NCBI GenBank assembly: GCA_002349525.1
Contig: DEDL01000001.1
Location: 11,666 to 24,858, forward strand
From: Lachnoclostridium sp. UBA2905
Lineage (GTDB): Bacteria; Bacillota; Clostridia; Lachnospirales; Lachnospiraceae
Length of the DNA stretch: 13,193 nt
Reading direction: 5' to 3'
Shown: in pieces, positions 1 to 7,781 of the stretch
Position numbering within the stretch: position 1 is the stretch's first letter
How the letters are laid out: each line of letters begins with the position of its first letter
Notes under the pieces: generated by a model
The model's input: only the letters and a program-made list of their open reading frames with translations
Told to the model about the DNA's origin: nothing
Databases searched by the model: none
Made by a program: the position numbers and the translations under genes

Positions 1-374
1 TCCCCGCCACTCATCTCCATAAAATGAGAATGACCTGACTCAAAAAGCTCACTAATAAGCTCGTCAGTATTATTGATCTTACCAACTGTTGTAATTGCAT
101 AATTGCCAAGATGGGAACGAATAAGCAAAGGCTGTGGTTCATAATCAGATATACAGCCAACACCAATCGTTCCCTCCATTTTATCAACGTCTCTTTCAAA
201 TTTGGTTCGGAATGGTGCATTCTCAATATTATGAATAGCTCTGTCAAAGCCTTTGACACTATCATAAATAACCATTCCACCACGTCTCGTACCGAGATGT
301 GAGTGATAATCTATTCCGAAGAATAAGTCAAATACACAACTTTCTTTGGAAACAACTCCAAAAAAACCTCCCAT
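1..374 (-). CDS. Amidophosphoribosyltransferase-like protein (PurF paralogue), N-terminal part; catalytic Cys absent
   Basis: This is the first 124 codons of a gene that continues past the left edge. The start is secure: GAAAGGA lies 9 nt before the ATG, and an in-frame TGA lies three codons upstream. The protein resembles the class II (Ntn-type) glutamine amidotransferase domain of PurF, which makes phosphoribosylamine from PRPP and glutamine in purine synthesis. Supporting stretches are the N-terminal MGGFFGVVSK, YHSHLGTRRGGM near residues 23-34, and SHLGNYAITTVGKINN. True PurF begins MCGI-GI, with Cys as nucleophile after Met removal. Here residue 2 is Gly and the nearest Cys is residue 13, so glutamine hydrolysis by this domain looks lost. 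The phosphoribosyltransferase half is outside the window. Similar cysteine-less PurF-like proteins are, as far as I recall, common in Clostridia beside a normal PurF. The function is therefore uncertain: ammonia-dependent enzyme, regulator or another transferase. Confidence 0.8.
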   Translation of the reverse strand, partial: MGGFFGVVSKESCVFDLFFGIDYHSHLGTRRGGMVIYDSVKGFDRAIHNIENAPFRTKFERDVDKMEGTIGVGCISDYEPQPLLIRSHLGNYAITTVGKINNTDELISELFESGHSHFMEMSGG

Positions 375-409
375 GTCTCTTCATCCTTTCGTTCTTTTTG
401 CAATCTCAG

Positions 410-421
410 GGCCATATGGCC
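410..421. repeat. Perfect 12-bp palindrome in the leader of the PurF-like gene
   Basis: GGCCATATGGCC is fully self-complementary. It lies about 10-20 nt downstream of the predicted transcription start and 36 nt before the start codon. It is GC-rich in an AT-rich spacer. It could be an operator half-site pair, or a small RNA hairpin with a 4-bp stem and ATAT loop. No protein partner can be inferred. Confidence 0.5.
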
Positions 422-437
422 ACTCCGCATCTAATAT

Positions 438-467
438 AGTATAGCACAGCAAGTATTTTTCTGTAAA
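438..467 (-). promoter_or_regulatory. Sigma-A-type promoter of the PurF-like gene
   Basis: On the minus strand TTTACA (467-462) and TATACT (443-438) are separated by 18 bp. The predicted start near 431 gives a leader of about 57 nt ahead of the PurF-like ATG. Confidence 0.7.
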
Positions 468-500
468 CCATGCAAAACCATTAAATATATATAAAAATGT

Positions 501-869
501 TTATGCATTTTTACCATTTTTGTCAATCATTACTGTAATACCCGGTTTAAGCAGAATATCCTCCTGCCTGTTGTTTTCAAGAAATGATTCGAGAGTGTCC
601 CCGTTATTGTCAAGGACTTCTCTTAAGGACTCATCATTTTTTACAACATAAGCCATCAGTCGTCCATCATTTTCCTCAAGCTCCGTACATACTACATCGC
701 ACCTGAAGGGTATACATACCTTTTCTCCAATCTGAAGATTGTAGACATCAATTCCTGGATTGGCTTTAAGAATAAGAATCAAGGGTACATTGTAGGACCT
801 GCTTAAGGAGTAAAGTGTGTCTCCCTTTTTAATGGTATGAAAACGTCCATTTCTGCATTTATTAGTCAT
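501..869 (-). CDS. Small LysM-domain protein without signal peptide
   Basis: The predicted protein has 122 residues. I chose the ATG at 869 because AAGGA lies 10 nt upstream. An in-frame ATG at 878 (125 residues) would leave only 1-2 nt after the same site. The N-terminal half is a clear LysM domain: FHTIKKGDTLYSLSR, then NVPL-ILKANPGID, then IGEKVCIP. LysM domains normally bind peptidoglycan or chitin N-acetylglucosamine. Residues about 72-116 repeat the pattern weakly (YVVKNDESLREVLDNN, then LLKPGITVMI), which suggests a second, degenerate LysM. There is no hydrophobic signal segment or membrane helix, so export is not evident. The CIPFRC motif and a further Cys follow the first domain. It sits between the PurF-like gene, which has its own promoter, and the divergent activase gene. 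Its role is unknown; it could be a cytoplasmic or spore-associated LysM protein. Confidence 0.8.
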   Translation of the reverse strand: MTNKCRNGRFHTIKKGDTLYSLSRSYNVPLILILKANPGIDVYNLQIGEKVCIPFRCDVVCTELEENDGRLMAYVVKNDESLREVLDNNGDTLESFLENNRQEDILLKPGITVMIDKNGKNA

Positions 870-898
870 AGATAACATATCCTTACGGCTTTTTTTAT

Positions 899-926
899 AT
901 TATATGACAACATTAAAAACTTGCTA
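899..926 (-). promoter_or_regulatory. Possible promoter of the LysM gene
   Basis: The minus strand has a perfect TATAAT at 904-899, preceded 16 bp upstream by a poor -35 (TAGCAA, 926-921). The start would fall near 892, about 23 nt before the chosen ATG. The weak -35 overlaps an inverted repeat at 921-934. Confidence 0.4.
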
Positions 927-934
927 CATAGCAA
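921..934. repeat. Inverted repeat in the divergent intergenic region
   Basis: TTGCTA-CA-TAGCAA is a perfect 6-bp inverted repeat with a 2-bp centre. It overlaps the -35 area of the LysM promoter and lies about 55 bp upstream of the -35 for the activase gene. It is a plausible operator, but a chance palindrome in AT-rich DNA cannot be excluded. Confidence 0.35.
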
Positions 935-988
935 ATTTTACAACGATTATTTCTAAGCATTTTACAGAATTTAACTCAAATGTTGGTG

Positions 989-1017
989 TTGAAATAAATC
1001 TTATTTTGTCATATAAT
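989..1017 (+). promoter_or_regulatory. Sigma-A-type promoter of the activase/dehydratase gene
   Basis: TTGAAA (989-994) and a perfect TATAAT (1012-1017) are separated by 17 bp. The predicted start near 1024 gives a 5' untranslated leader of about 77 nt before the ATG at 1101. I see no clear structured element in it. Confidence 0.75.
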
Positions 1018-1100
1018 CATACTCGGTTGTGTGTGCACTTCTTCTTATTTAATTTAGAAGCACTGACAGTCAACAATAAAGAAACAAGACGGAGGCCCTT

Positions 1101-4100
1101 ATGAGCTTTGACAAACTTACAATGGGAATAGACATTGGCTCAACTACAGTTAAGATAGCCATAATTAATCCAGATGACAATAACAAAATATTATTTTCTG
1201 ATTACAGAAGGCATTTTGCCAATATACAGCAGACAATATGCGATATTTTAAAGGATGCAGACAAAATAACCGGTGATGCGGAAACAGGAATAGTTATTAC
1301 GGGTTCCGGTGGCCTTGCCATATCTTCACATCTTAATGTTGCATTTGTACAGGAGGTGGTTGCCGTTGCAACTGCCCTTGAGTATTATGCACCAAAAACA
1401 GATGTTGCTATTGAGCTTGGTGGCGAAGATGCCAAAATTATATATTTTACCGGTGGACTTGAACAGCGAATGAATGGAATATGCGCTGGTGGAACAGGTT
1501 CATTTATCGACCAGATGGCAACTCTCCTTAAGACAGATGCCGGCGGGCTCAATGAATTTGCCAAGGATTACAAAGCAATTTACCCAATCGCTGCAAGATG
1601 CGGAGTATTTGCAAAAACAGATATACAGCCCCTTATCAATGAAGGTGCCACAAGAGAAGACCTTTCAGCTTCAATTTTCCAGGCCGTTGTAAACCAGACT
1701 ATAAGTGGTCTTGCCTGCGGTAAGCCTATTAGAGGAAATGTTGCATTTTTAGGAGGTCCACTTTATTTCTTAGACCAGTTAAGAGCTGCTTTTATAAGAA
1801 CTCTTAATCTTACAGATGATGAAGTTGTTTTCCCTGAAAACTCTCATCTTTTTGCTGCAATCGGTTCAGCTCTTAATTATAACAACACAAAACGCATGAA
1901 GCTCTCTGAGCTTCGTTCACTGCTTTCAGGCCGAATTAAGCTTGAGTTCGAAGTTGCAAGAATGCAGCCTTTATTTGAAAACAAACAGGAATATGATGAT
2001 TTTACATACAAGCATGGAAAACATCATGTCAAAAAGGGAAATCTTGCTTCCTACAAGGGCAACTGCTACCTTGGAATCGATGCCGGTTCCACAACAACAA
2101 AGGTTGCTCTTATCGGCGAAGACGGAAGCCTTCTTTACTCATTCTACAGCAGTAATAATGGAAGTCCTTTAAAGACTACAATTAATGCCATGACAGAGAT
2201 AAAGCAGCTTCTGCCACCGGATGTTAATATTGCATATTCATGTTCTACCGGCTATGGTGAAGCCCTTATAAAATCTGCCCTTATGCTTGACGAAGGCGAA
2301 GTAGAAACTGTTGCCCATTACAAGGCTGCAGCCTTCTTTAATCCTGACGTTGACTGCATACTTGATATCGGTGGTCAGGATATGAAGTGTATACGAATTA
2401 AGAATCATACTGTTGATAATGTCCAGCTTAACGAAGCATGTTCCTCTGGTTGCGGCTCATTTATCGAAACCTTTGCCAAATCACTCAACTTTGATGTCAA
2501 GGACTTCGCAAAAGTCGCCCTATTTGCCAGGAATCCTGTTGACCTTGGCTCAAGATGTACCGTCTTTATGAATTCAAAGGTTAAACAGGCACAGAAGGAA
2601 GGAGCTCAGGTTGCAGATATCTCAGCCGGACTTGCTTATTCTGTTATTAAAAATGCCCTTTTCAAGGTTATCAAGCTTTCCGATGCCAGGGATCTTGGTA
2701 AAAACATTGTTGTACAGGGTGGAACATTTTATAATGATGCCGTTTTAAGATGCTTTGAAATTATAACAGGCTGCGATGGAATCCGTCCTGATATTGCCGG
2801 CATAATGGGTGCATTTGGTGCTGCCCTTATTGCCAGAGAAAAGTGCGAAGGCAAAAAGACAACAATGCTTCCAATAGATGATATTATTAACCTTAAGTTT
2901 GACACCTCCATGGTCAGATGCAAGGGTTGTACAAACAGTTGTCTTCTTACAATAAACCGTTTTTCAGGAAACAGACGTTTCATATCAGGAAACCGTTGTG
3001 AAAAGGGTATTGGACTTGAGAAGAACAAGGATAACATTCCTAACCTTTATGAATATAAAAATAAGCGCATATTTGATTATAAGCCGCTTGAAGAAAATGA
3101 AGCCAAAAGAGGTGTGGTTGGTATTCCACGAGTTCTTAACATGTATGAGAACTATCCATTCTGGTTTACATTTTTCACAAAGCTTGGATACAGAGTTGTA
3201 TTATCCCCTGAATCATCACGTAAAATTTATGAGCTTGGAATAGAATCAATACCTAGTGAATCTGAGTGTTATCCTGCAAAAATAGCACATGGACATGTTA
3301 CCTGGCTTATAAAACAAGGCATAAAGTATATCTTCTATCCTTGTATTCCATACGAAAGAAAAGAAGTTTCTGATGCCACCAACCACTATAACTGCCCTAT
3401 CGTTACTTCATACGGCGAGAATATTAAAAATAATGTGGAAGAGCTTAAAAGCGGTGATATAAAGTATCAGAATCCTTTTATGGCATTTACAGACAAAAAA
3501 GTTCTCACAAAAAGACTGGTTGAGTTCTTTAAAGCTGAGAATGATATCCCTGTCTCTGAGATAAAAGCTGCCTGCAATGCAGCCTGGGAGGAGCTTTCAA
3601 ATGTCCGAAAGGATATGGAGAAAAAGGGTGAAGAGGTATTAGACTACCTTGCAAAAACAGGACGTAAGGGTATAGTCCTTGCAGGAAGACCTTATCACGT
3701 TGACCCGGAAATCAATCACGGCATTCCTGATATTATAACCTCTTATGGTGTAGCAGTTCTTACAGAGGACAGCATCTCCCATCTTGGAACTGTAGACAGG
3801 CCAACAATAGTTATGGACCAGTGGATGTATCATTCAAGATTATATAAAGCCGCCTCATTTGTAAGAACCACCAAAAACCTTGAGATAATTCAGCTCAACT
3901 CATTTGGATGCGGACTTGATGCAGTAACAACAGACCAGGTAAGCGATATTCTTACCGGTTCTGACAAAATATACACTGTACTTAAAATCGACGAAGTAAA
4001 TAATCTTGGTGCAGCAAGAATACGAATTCGTTCTCTTCTTTCTGCAATAGCAGACCGCGACAAGAAGCATATTGAACCAAAGGTAACTGATGCGGCTCAT

Positions 4101-5330
4101 CACAGAGTTGTATTTACTGAGGATATGAAAAAGAATTACACTATTCTCATGCCTCAGATGTCACCAATTCATTTTGACCTTATACGTAATGCGATGGCAT
4201 CCTGTGGCTTTAATGTTGTTTTGCCACCATCAGACAAAGATGCTATTGACGTTGGTTTGAAATACGTTAACAATGACGCCTGCTATCCATCAGTTATTGT
4301 AGTTGGCCAGTTTATGAAGGCTCTTCTTTCAGGCCGGTATGACCTTGATAAAACAGCCCTCATCATAACACAGACTGGTGGTGGATGCCGTGCCTCAAAC
4401 TACATTGGCTTTATACGACGTGCCCTTAAGAAAGCCGGAATGGAACAGATTCCAGTAATATCCCTTAGTGCCGGAATCGAGAAAAACCCTGGCTTTAAGC
4501 TTACACTTCCTCTTGCCAACAAGGTTATGCAGGCTTTAGTTTACGGAGACCTGTTCATGAAACTTGTTTACCATACAAGACCTTATGAGAAGGTGCCTGG
4601 TTCAACTAATGAGCTCCACAAAAAATGGCAGGAAAAATGCCTTAAAGATGTTACAGATGGTAATTTCAGTACATTTAAAAATAATGTGACCCAGATTATA
4701 AAAGAGTTTGATGAGCTCCCTGTAAATGATATCATCAAGCCTAGAGTTGGTATTGTTGGAGAGATTCTTGTCAAATTCCATCCCCTTGCCAACAATAATC
4801 TTGTTGATTTGTTAGAATCTGAAGGTGCCGAAGCAGTTTGTCCGGATCTGATTGATTTCCTTTTATACTGCTGCTACAATGCAAACTTCAGTCACAAGAA
4901 CCTTGGAAAGAGCCTTAAGACACAGACAGTCAGCAATTTCCTTATAAAATTAATCGAGAAGTATAGAAAAACAGCCAATATAGCACTAGCACAAAGCAAA
5001 CACTTTGAGCCTTCTGCCAAAATTGAAGACCTGGCAAAATATGCTTCTCCTATCGTTTCCTGCGGTAATCAGACCGGAGAAGGATGGTTCCTTACAGGTG
5101 AAATGATCGAACTTATTCATGCAGGTGTTCCAAACATCGTATGCACACAGCCATTTGCCTGCCTTCCAAATCATGTTGTAGGTAAAGGTGTTATAAAGGA
5201 ACTTCGTGCAAGGTATCCTGAATCAAATATTGTTGCCGTTGATTATGACCCAGGTGCAAGTGAGGTTAATCAGCTTAACCGTATTAAGTTAATGCTTAGC
5301 ACTGCCTGCAAGAGGATTAAGGGGGAATAA
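1101..5330 (+). CDS. Giant fused 2-hydroxyacyl-CoA dehydratase activase / DUF2229 / dehydratase-like protein
   Basis: The protein has 1409 residues and starts after GGAGG with 5-nt spacing. Residues about 8-270 and 322-580 are two BcrAD/BadFG-type ATPase modules, each opening with a phosphate-binding motif (GIDIGSTTVK; GIDAGSTTTK at 325). Each has the two cysteines expected to bind a [4Fe-4S] cluster between subunits: C128 in GICAGGTGSF with C167 in ARCGVF, and C447 in EACSSGCGSF with C486 in SRCTVF. A cysteine cluster follows (C607-x2-C610-x3-C614, then C633), then a DUF2229-like region from about residue 670 (GIPRVLNMYENYPFW). A C-terminal part from about 1013 resembles dehydratase subunits (ACYPSVIVVGQF, TQTGGGCRASNY). 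In the characterised systems the activase uses ATP to push one low-potential electron into a radical dehydratase. Here activator and acceptor appear fused, as in the long acyl-CoA dehydratase activase-related proteins of Clostridia and double-cubane-cluster proteins. The substrate is unknown. It is monocistronic between its promoter and a terminator. Confidence 0.9.
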   Translation: MSFDKLTMGIDIGSTTVKIAIINPDDNNKILFSDYRRHFANIQQTICDILKDADKITGDAETGIVITGSGGLAISSHLNVAFVQEVVAVATALEYYAPKTDVAIELGGEDAKIIYFTGGLEQRMNGICAGGTGSFIDQMATLLKTDAGGLNEFAKDYKAIYPIAARCGVFAKTDIQPLINEGATREDLSASIFQAVVNQTISGLACGKPIRGNVAFLGGPLYFLDQLRAAFIRTLNLTDDEVVFPENSHLFAAIGSALNYNNTKRMKLSELRSLLSGRIKLEFEVARMQPLFENKQEYDDFTYKHGKHHVKKGNLASYKGNCYLGIDAGSTTTKVALIGEDGSLLYSFYSSNNGSPLKTTINAMTEIKQLLPPDVNIAYSCSTGYGEALIKSALMLDEGEVETVAHYKAAAFFNPDVDCILDIGGQDMKCIRIKNHTVDNVQLNEACSSGCGSFIETFAKSLNFDVKDFAKVALFARNPVDLGSRCTVFMNSKVKQAQKEGAQVADISAGLAYSVIKNALFKVIKLSDARDLGKNIVVQGGTFYNDAVLRCFEIITGCDGIRPDIAGIMGAFGAALIAREKCEGKKTTMLPIDDIINLKFDTSMVRCKGCTNSCLLTINRFSGNRRFISGNRCEKGIGLEKNKDNIPNLYEYKNKRIFDYKPLEENEAKRGVVGIPRVLNMYENYPFWFTFFTKLGYRVVLSPESSRKIYELGIESIPSESECYPAKIAHGHVTWLIKQGIKYIFYPCIPYERKEVSDATNHYNCPIVTSYGENIKNNVEELKSGDIKYQNPFMAFTDKKVLTKRLVEFFKAENDIPVSEIKAACNAAWEELSNVRKDMEKKGEEVLDYLAKTGRKGIVLAGRPYHVDPEINHGIPDIITSYGVAVLTEDSISHLGTVDRPTIVMDQWMYHSRLYKAASFVRTTKNLEIIQLNSFGCGLDAVTTDQVSDILTGSDKIYTVLKIDEVNNLGAARIRIRSLLSAIADRDKKHIEPKVTDAAHHRVVFTEDMKKNYTILMPQMSPIHFDLIRNAMASCGFNVVLPPSDKDAIDVGLKYVNNDACYPSVIVVGQFMKALLSGRYDLDKTALIITQTGGGCRASNYIGFIRRALKKAGMEQIPVISLSAGIEKNPGFKLTLPLANKVMQALVYGDLFMKLVYHTRPYEKVPGSTNELHKKWQEKCLKDVTDGNFSTFKNNVTQIIKEFDELPVNDIIKPRVGIVGEILVKFHPLANNNLVDLLESEGAEAVCPDLIDFLLYCCYNANFSHKNLGKSLKTQTVSNFLIKLIEKYRKTANIALAQSKHFEPSAKIEDLAKYASPIVSCGNQTGEGWFLTGEMIELIHAGVPNIVCTQPFACLPNHVVGKGVIKELRARYPESNIVAVDYDPGASEVNQLNRIKLMLSTACKRIKGE

Positions 5331-5337
5331 AAGGGGC

Positions 5338-5464
5338 AAAAAGTGTTCTATCAGTTCAGACTCGCTTTCGCTGCGCTCGCCTCATAATGGTACTAAATTC
5401 GTGCTACGCACTTATTAAGTACCGACGGGCTCACAGCGTCTGAACTGATATGAACGCTTTTTTT
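5338..5464. terminator. Large branched bidirectional terminator/palindromic element
   Basis: A perfect 13-bp stem (TATCAGTTCAGAC at 5349-5361 with 5438-5450) extends outward through GTTC/GAAC and an A5/T7 tract. The element therefore ends in a T-run on the plus strand (5458-5464) and a shorter one on the minus strand (complement of 5338-5342). Inside it is a second hairpin (5389-5423) with GGTACT/AGTACC and GTGC/GCAC stems and a TAC loop. It starts 8 bp after the activase stop codon and lies about 40 bp beyond the tRNA 3' end. It can therefore serve both convergent units. Its size and GC-rich interior exceed a simple terminator, so it may be a dispersed palindromic repeat. Confidence 0.75.
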
Positions 5465-5504
5465 ATGTAAAATTCTCTATATCTATTTTTTTGCATAAAA
5501 ATAA

Positions 5505-5588
5505 TGCAGGAAATGGGACTTGAACCCACACGATGTTGCCACCACAGGCACCTGAAGCCTGCGCGTCTGCCAATTCCGCCATTCCTGC
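5505..5588 (-). tRNA. tRNA-Leu (anticodon CAG)
   Basis: The 84-nt gene folds as a class II tRNA. The acceptor is GCAGGAA/TTCCTGC with discriminator A. The anticodon stem-loop is CAGGC-TTCAGGT-GCCTG with anticodon CAG at 5554-5552. The long variable arm (GGTG-GCAA-CATC) is typical of Leu, and the T arm is GTGGG-TTCAAGT-CCCAT. It reads CUG codons. The 3' CCA is not encoded (TTA follows), so tRNA nucleotidyltransferase must add it. It has its own strong promoter. Confidence 0.95.
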
Positions 5589-5601
5589 ATTCAACCACAC
5601 A

Positions 5602-5630
5602 ATATTATCATTTTTTTTTGTGTTTGTCAA
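5602..5630 (-). promoter_or_regulatory. Promoter of tRNA-Leu
   Basis: On the minus strand a perfect TTGACA (5630-5625) and TAATAT (5607-5602) are separated by 17 bp. The start is predicted near 5595, about 7 nt before the mature tRNA 5' end. Confidence 0.85.
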
Positions 5631-5686
5631 CCTATTTAGTTTTAAGTTTGAAACCTATCAGTTTTAATAAACTCTCACTAAGAAAG

Positions 5687-5732
5687 ATTTGTTATCACTC
5701 ACCACTGAGATAATTTGTTATTACTCACCACT
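5687..5732. repeat. Imperfect 26-bp-period duplication across the nadE stop codon
   Basis: A 20-bp segment (5687-5706) recurs at 5713-5732 with one mismatch. The right-hand copy contains the nadE TAA stop (5721-5723) and the last residues Ser-Gly-Glu. The left-hand copy lies just beyond the stop. Read as the same codons, it would also terminate (GAG TGA TAA). The duplication therefore does not alter the protein end. Confidence 0.75.
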
Positions 5733-7688
5733 TGCATATGTGGGAGTCTCCTCTAGTAAAATAAAGTCATCAAGTTCTATCTCTGATGGAAGACGCAGGT
5801 CTCCTCTTGGGCTTACTGATACTGTTCCCACCTTCACTCCATCAGGCATACAGTTTCTCTTGAACTGCTGTCTGAAGAATCTTGTATAGAATACGTTAAG
5901 CCATTTCCTTATTTCTTTATCGTTAAAATTATATTCACTGCTTTGTCTGACTGCTTCTTTACACAATTCGTATATCTGCTCTGGTGCCATCTCATATCTG
6001 AGTGTATAGTACATAAAGAAATCGTGGAGTATATATGAACCAACTGTATCCTCTGTTTTCTGGGCAATTGTTCCATCCGGATTAGGTGGCAGTAGTTCCG
6101 GACTAACTGGTGTATCAATTATATCCTCTACAATCTTGTCTATTCCTTCAAATCCATTAGCATTCATATAATGACCTATCTCATCAACCAATGTACGTAC
6201 AAGGGTTTTAGGAATGCTTGTGTTAACTGCATACATACTCATATGGTCTCCGTTGTAGGTACACCATCCAAGGGCAAGCTCAGAAAGATCGCCAGTTCCA
6301 ATTACAAAGCCACCTTCTTTGTTAGCAACATCCATAAGAATCTGTGTTCTCTCCCTGGCCTGACAGTTTTCATAAGTAATATCATGAATGCTTTCATCAT
6401 GACCAATATCTTCAAAATGCTGTCTTACTGATTTTACAATACTTATTTCTCTCATATCGCAGCCAAGAAGCTCCATTAAACTTGTGGAGTTATTTTTAGT
6501 CCTGTCTGTTGTTCCAAATCCTGGCATAGTTATACCCATAACGGTTTTAGGATCAAGTCCAAGCTTCTTAACTGCCTGAGCTGACACTAAAAGTGCAAGT
6601 GTTGAATCAAGACCACCCGAAACACCTACAACAATCTTTTTACAATGGGTAGTTTCTATTCTACGCATAAGACCTGCAACCTGCATATTAAATATAGACA
6701 TACATCTTTCGAGTCTGTCATGCTTAGGAACAAATGGTGTCATAGAAACATTTGCAAGAATATTATCCTTTGCAAGCATAACCTTAGCACATTTTACTAC
6801 ACGATAATCGCCGCTGTAGTTCTTTTTACATTCACCAAATGATTTGTTAGCAATTCTGTCATGTCTAATTTTCGTAATATTAAAATCCTTTATAAGCACA
6901 CCATCTTCAAATGGCTTCAATTCACCTATTTTCTTACCATTTTCATACATAAGATTATGTCCGCTAAATACAATATCTGATGTTGATTCATATCTTCCTG
7001 CGGAATTATATACGTATCCACATAGACACGATGCTGAAATTCCTCCAACAAGAGTTCTTCTATATTGTTCCTTGCCAATGACCTCATTTGATGCAGAAAT
7101 ATTAATTATAATTTCAGCGCCATTTACTGCAAGAAGTCTTGAAGGAGCCACAGGAGTCCATGCATCTTCGCAAATTTCTATTCCCAGTCGAACATTTTCC
7201 TCATCATTTCCAAGCTCAAGTATTACATTGTTACCAAATACCGTCCTGCAGTTTCCTGGAAGGTCTATATCTATAGCATCGTACTCTCCCGCCATAAACC
7301 ATCTTTTTTCATAAAACTCGCCGTAATTTGGAAGATATGTTTTAGGAATGATAGCCTTAACCTCTCCACCAGATATAAATGCGGCACAGTTATATAATTC
7401 ACCATTATACTCAAATGGAAGTCCCACAACTAAAGCAGCCATGCTTCCACCTGGCTTACCAACCTCCTCACAAAGCTTCAAAAGACCTTCTGACACCTTA
7501 TTAAGCAGATTTCTATTTGCAAATAAATCCTGACATGTATATCCTGTCATTGAAAGCTCTGGCGTAACAACAATATCAGCTTTATCTGAATATTCATTAT
7601 AAAATGAAAGAATCTCTTCAACATTCCTTGTAACATTTCCTATGTGTACTCTTGGTGACGTAACAGCCACACGAACCATATCCTTCAT
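5721..7688 (-). CDS. nadE: Glutamine-dependent NAD+ synthetase
   Basis: The enzyme makes NAD+ from nicotinic acid adenine dinucleotide, ATP and glutamine-derived ammonia, the last step of cytosolic NAD synthesis. The ATG at 7688 gives 655 residues. AGGAG lies 7 nt upstream, whereas a GTG at 7703 would have the ribosome site inside the gene. The N-terminal half is a nitrilase-type glutaminase with the expected Glu-Lys-Cys triad: E44 (TPELSMTGY), K116 (IPKTYLPNYGEFYE) and C173 (GIEICEDAW). The synthetase half carries the PP-loop SGGLDS at 357-362, GTGDLSELALGW, and NTSIPKTLVRTLV. The length matches the long, bacterial NadE type such as that of Mycobacterium tuberculosis, which channels ammonia between domains. 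A promoter and leader lie upstream. I see no terminator between its stop and the tRNA-Leu promoter, so read-through into the tRNA is possible. Confidence 0.97.
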   Translation of the reverse strand: MKDMVRVAVTSPRVHIGNVTRNVEEILSFYNEYSDKADIVVTPELSMTGYTCQDLFANRNLLNKVSEGLLKLCEEVGKPGGSMAALVVGLPFEYNGELYNCAAFISGGEVKAIIPKTYLPNYGEFYEKRWFMAGEYDAIDIDLPGNCRTVFGNNVILELGNDEENVRLGIEICEDAWTPVAPSRLLAVNGAEIIINISASNEVIGKEQYRRTLVGGISASCLCGYVYNSAGRYESTSDIVFSGHNLMYENGKKIGELKPFEDGVLIKDFNITKIRHDRIANKSFGECKKNYSGDYRVVKCAKVMLAKDNILANVSMTPFVPKHDRLERCMSIFNMQVAGLMRRIETTHCKKIVVGVSGGLDSTLALLVSAQAVKKLGLDPKTVMGITMPGFGTTDRTKNNSTSLMELLGCDMREISIVKSVRQHFEDIGHDESIHDITYENCQARERTQILMDVANKEGGFVIGTGDLSELALGWCTYNGDHMSMYAVNTSIPKTLVRTLVDEIGHYMNANGFEGIDKIVEDIIDTPVSPELLPPNPDGTIAQKTEDTVGSYILHDFFMYYTLRYEMAPEQIYELCKEAVRQSSEYNFNDKEIRKWLNVFYTRFFRQQFKRNCMPDGVKVGTVSVSPRGDLRLPSEIELDDFILLEETPTYASGE

Positions 7689-7781
7689 ACAGTCTCTCCT
7701 CACATTATTTATTTAACACTCCCCACAGCTAAATCAGGGAAATTTTTCTTTCAACCACTACCACAATAATTCTTAGTAATT

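Noticed and set aside
904..1104. 66-residue plus-strand frame in the divergent intergenic region
   Set aside because: It runs through the activase promoter and overlaps its ribosome site, with no upstream Shine-Dalgarno and no family resemblance.
5504..5713. 69-residue plus-strand frame over the tRNA
   Set aside because: It is the antisense of tRNA-Leu(CAG) and its promoter, with no ribosome site.
6844..7314. 156-residue plus-strand frame opposite nadE
   Set aside because: It is antisense to conserved nadE sequence, including the glutaminase catalytic region, and has no family resemblance.
7689..7703. GTG at 7703 as nadE start
   Set aside because: The AGGAG needed for initiation falls within the extra codons and is ideally spaced for the ATG at 7688.
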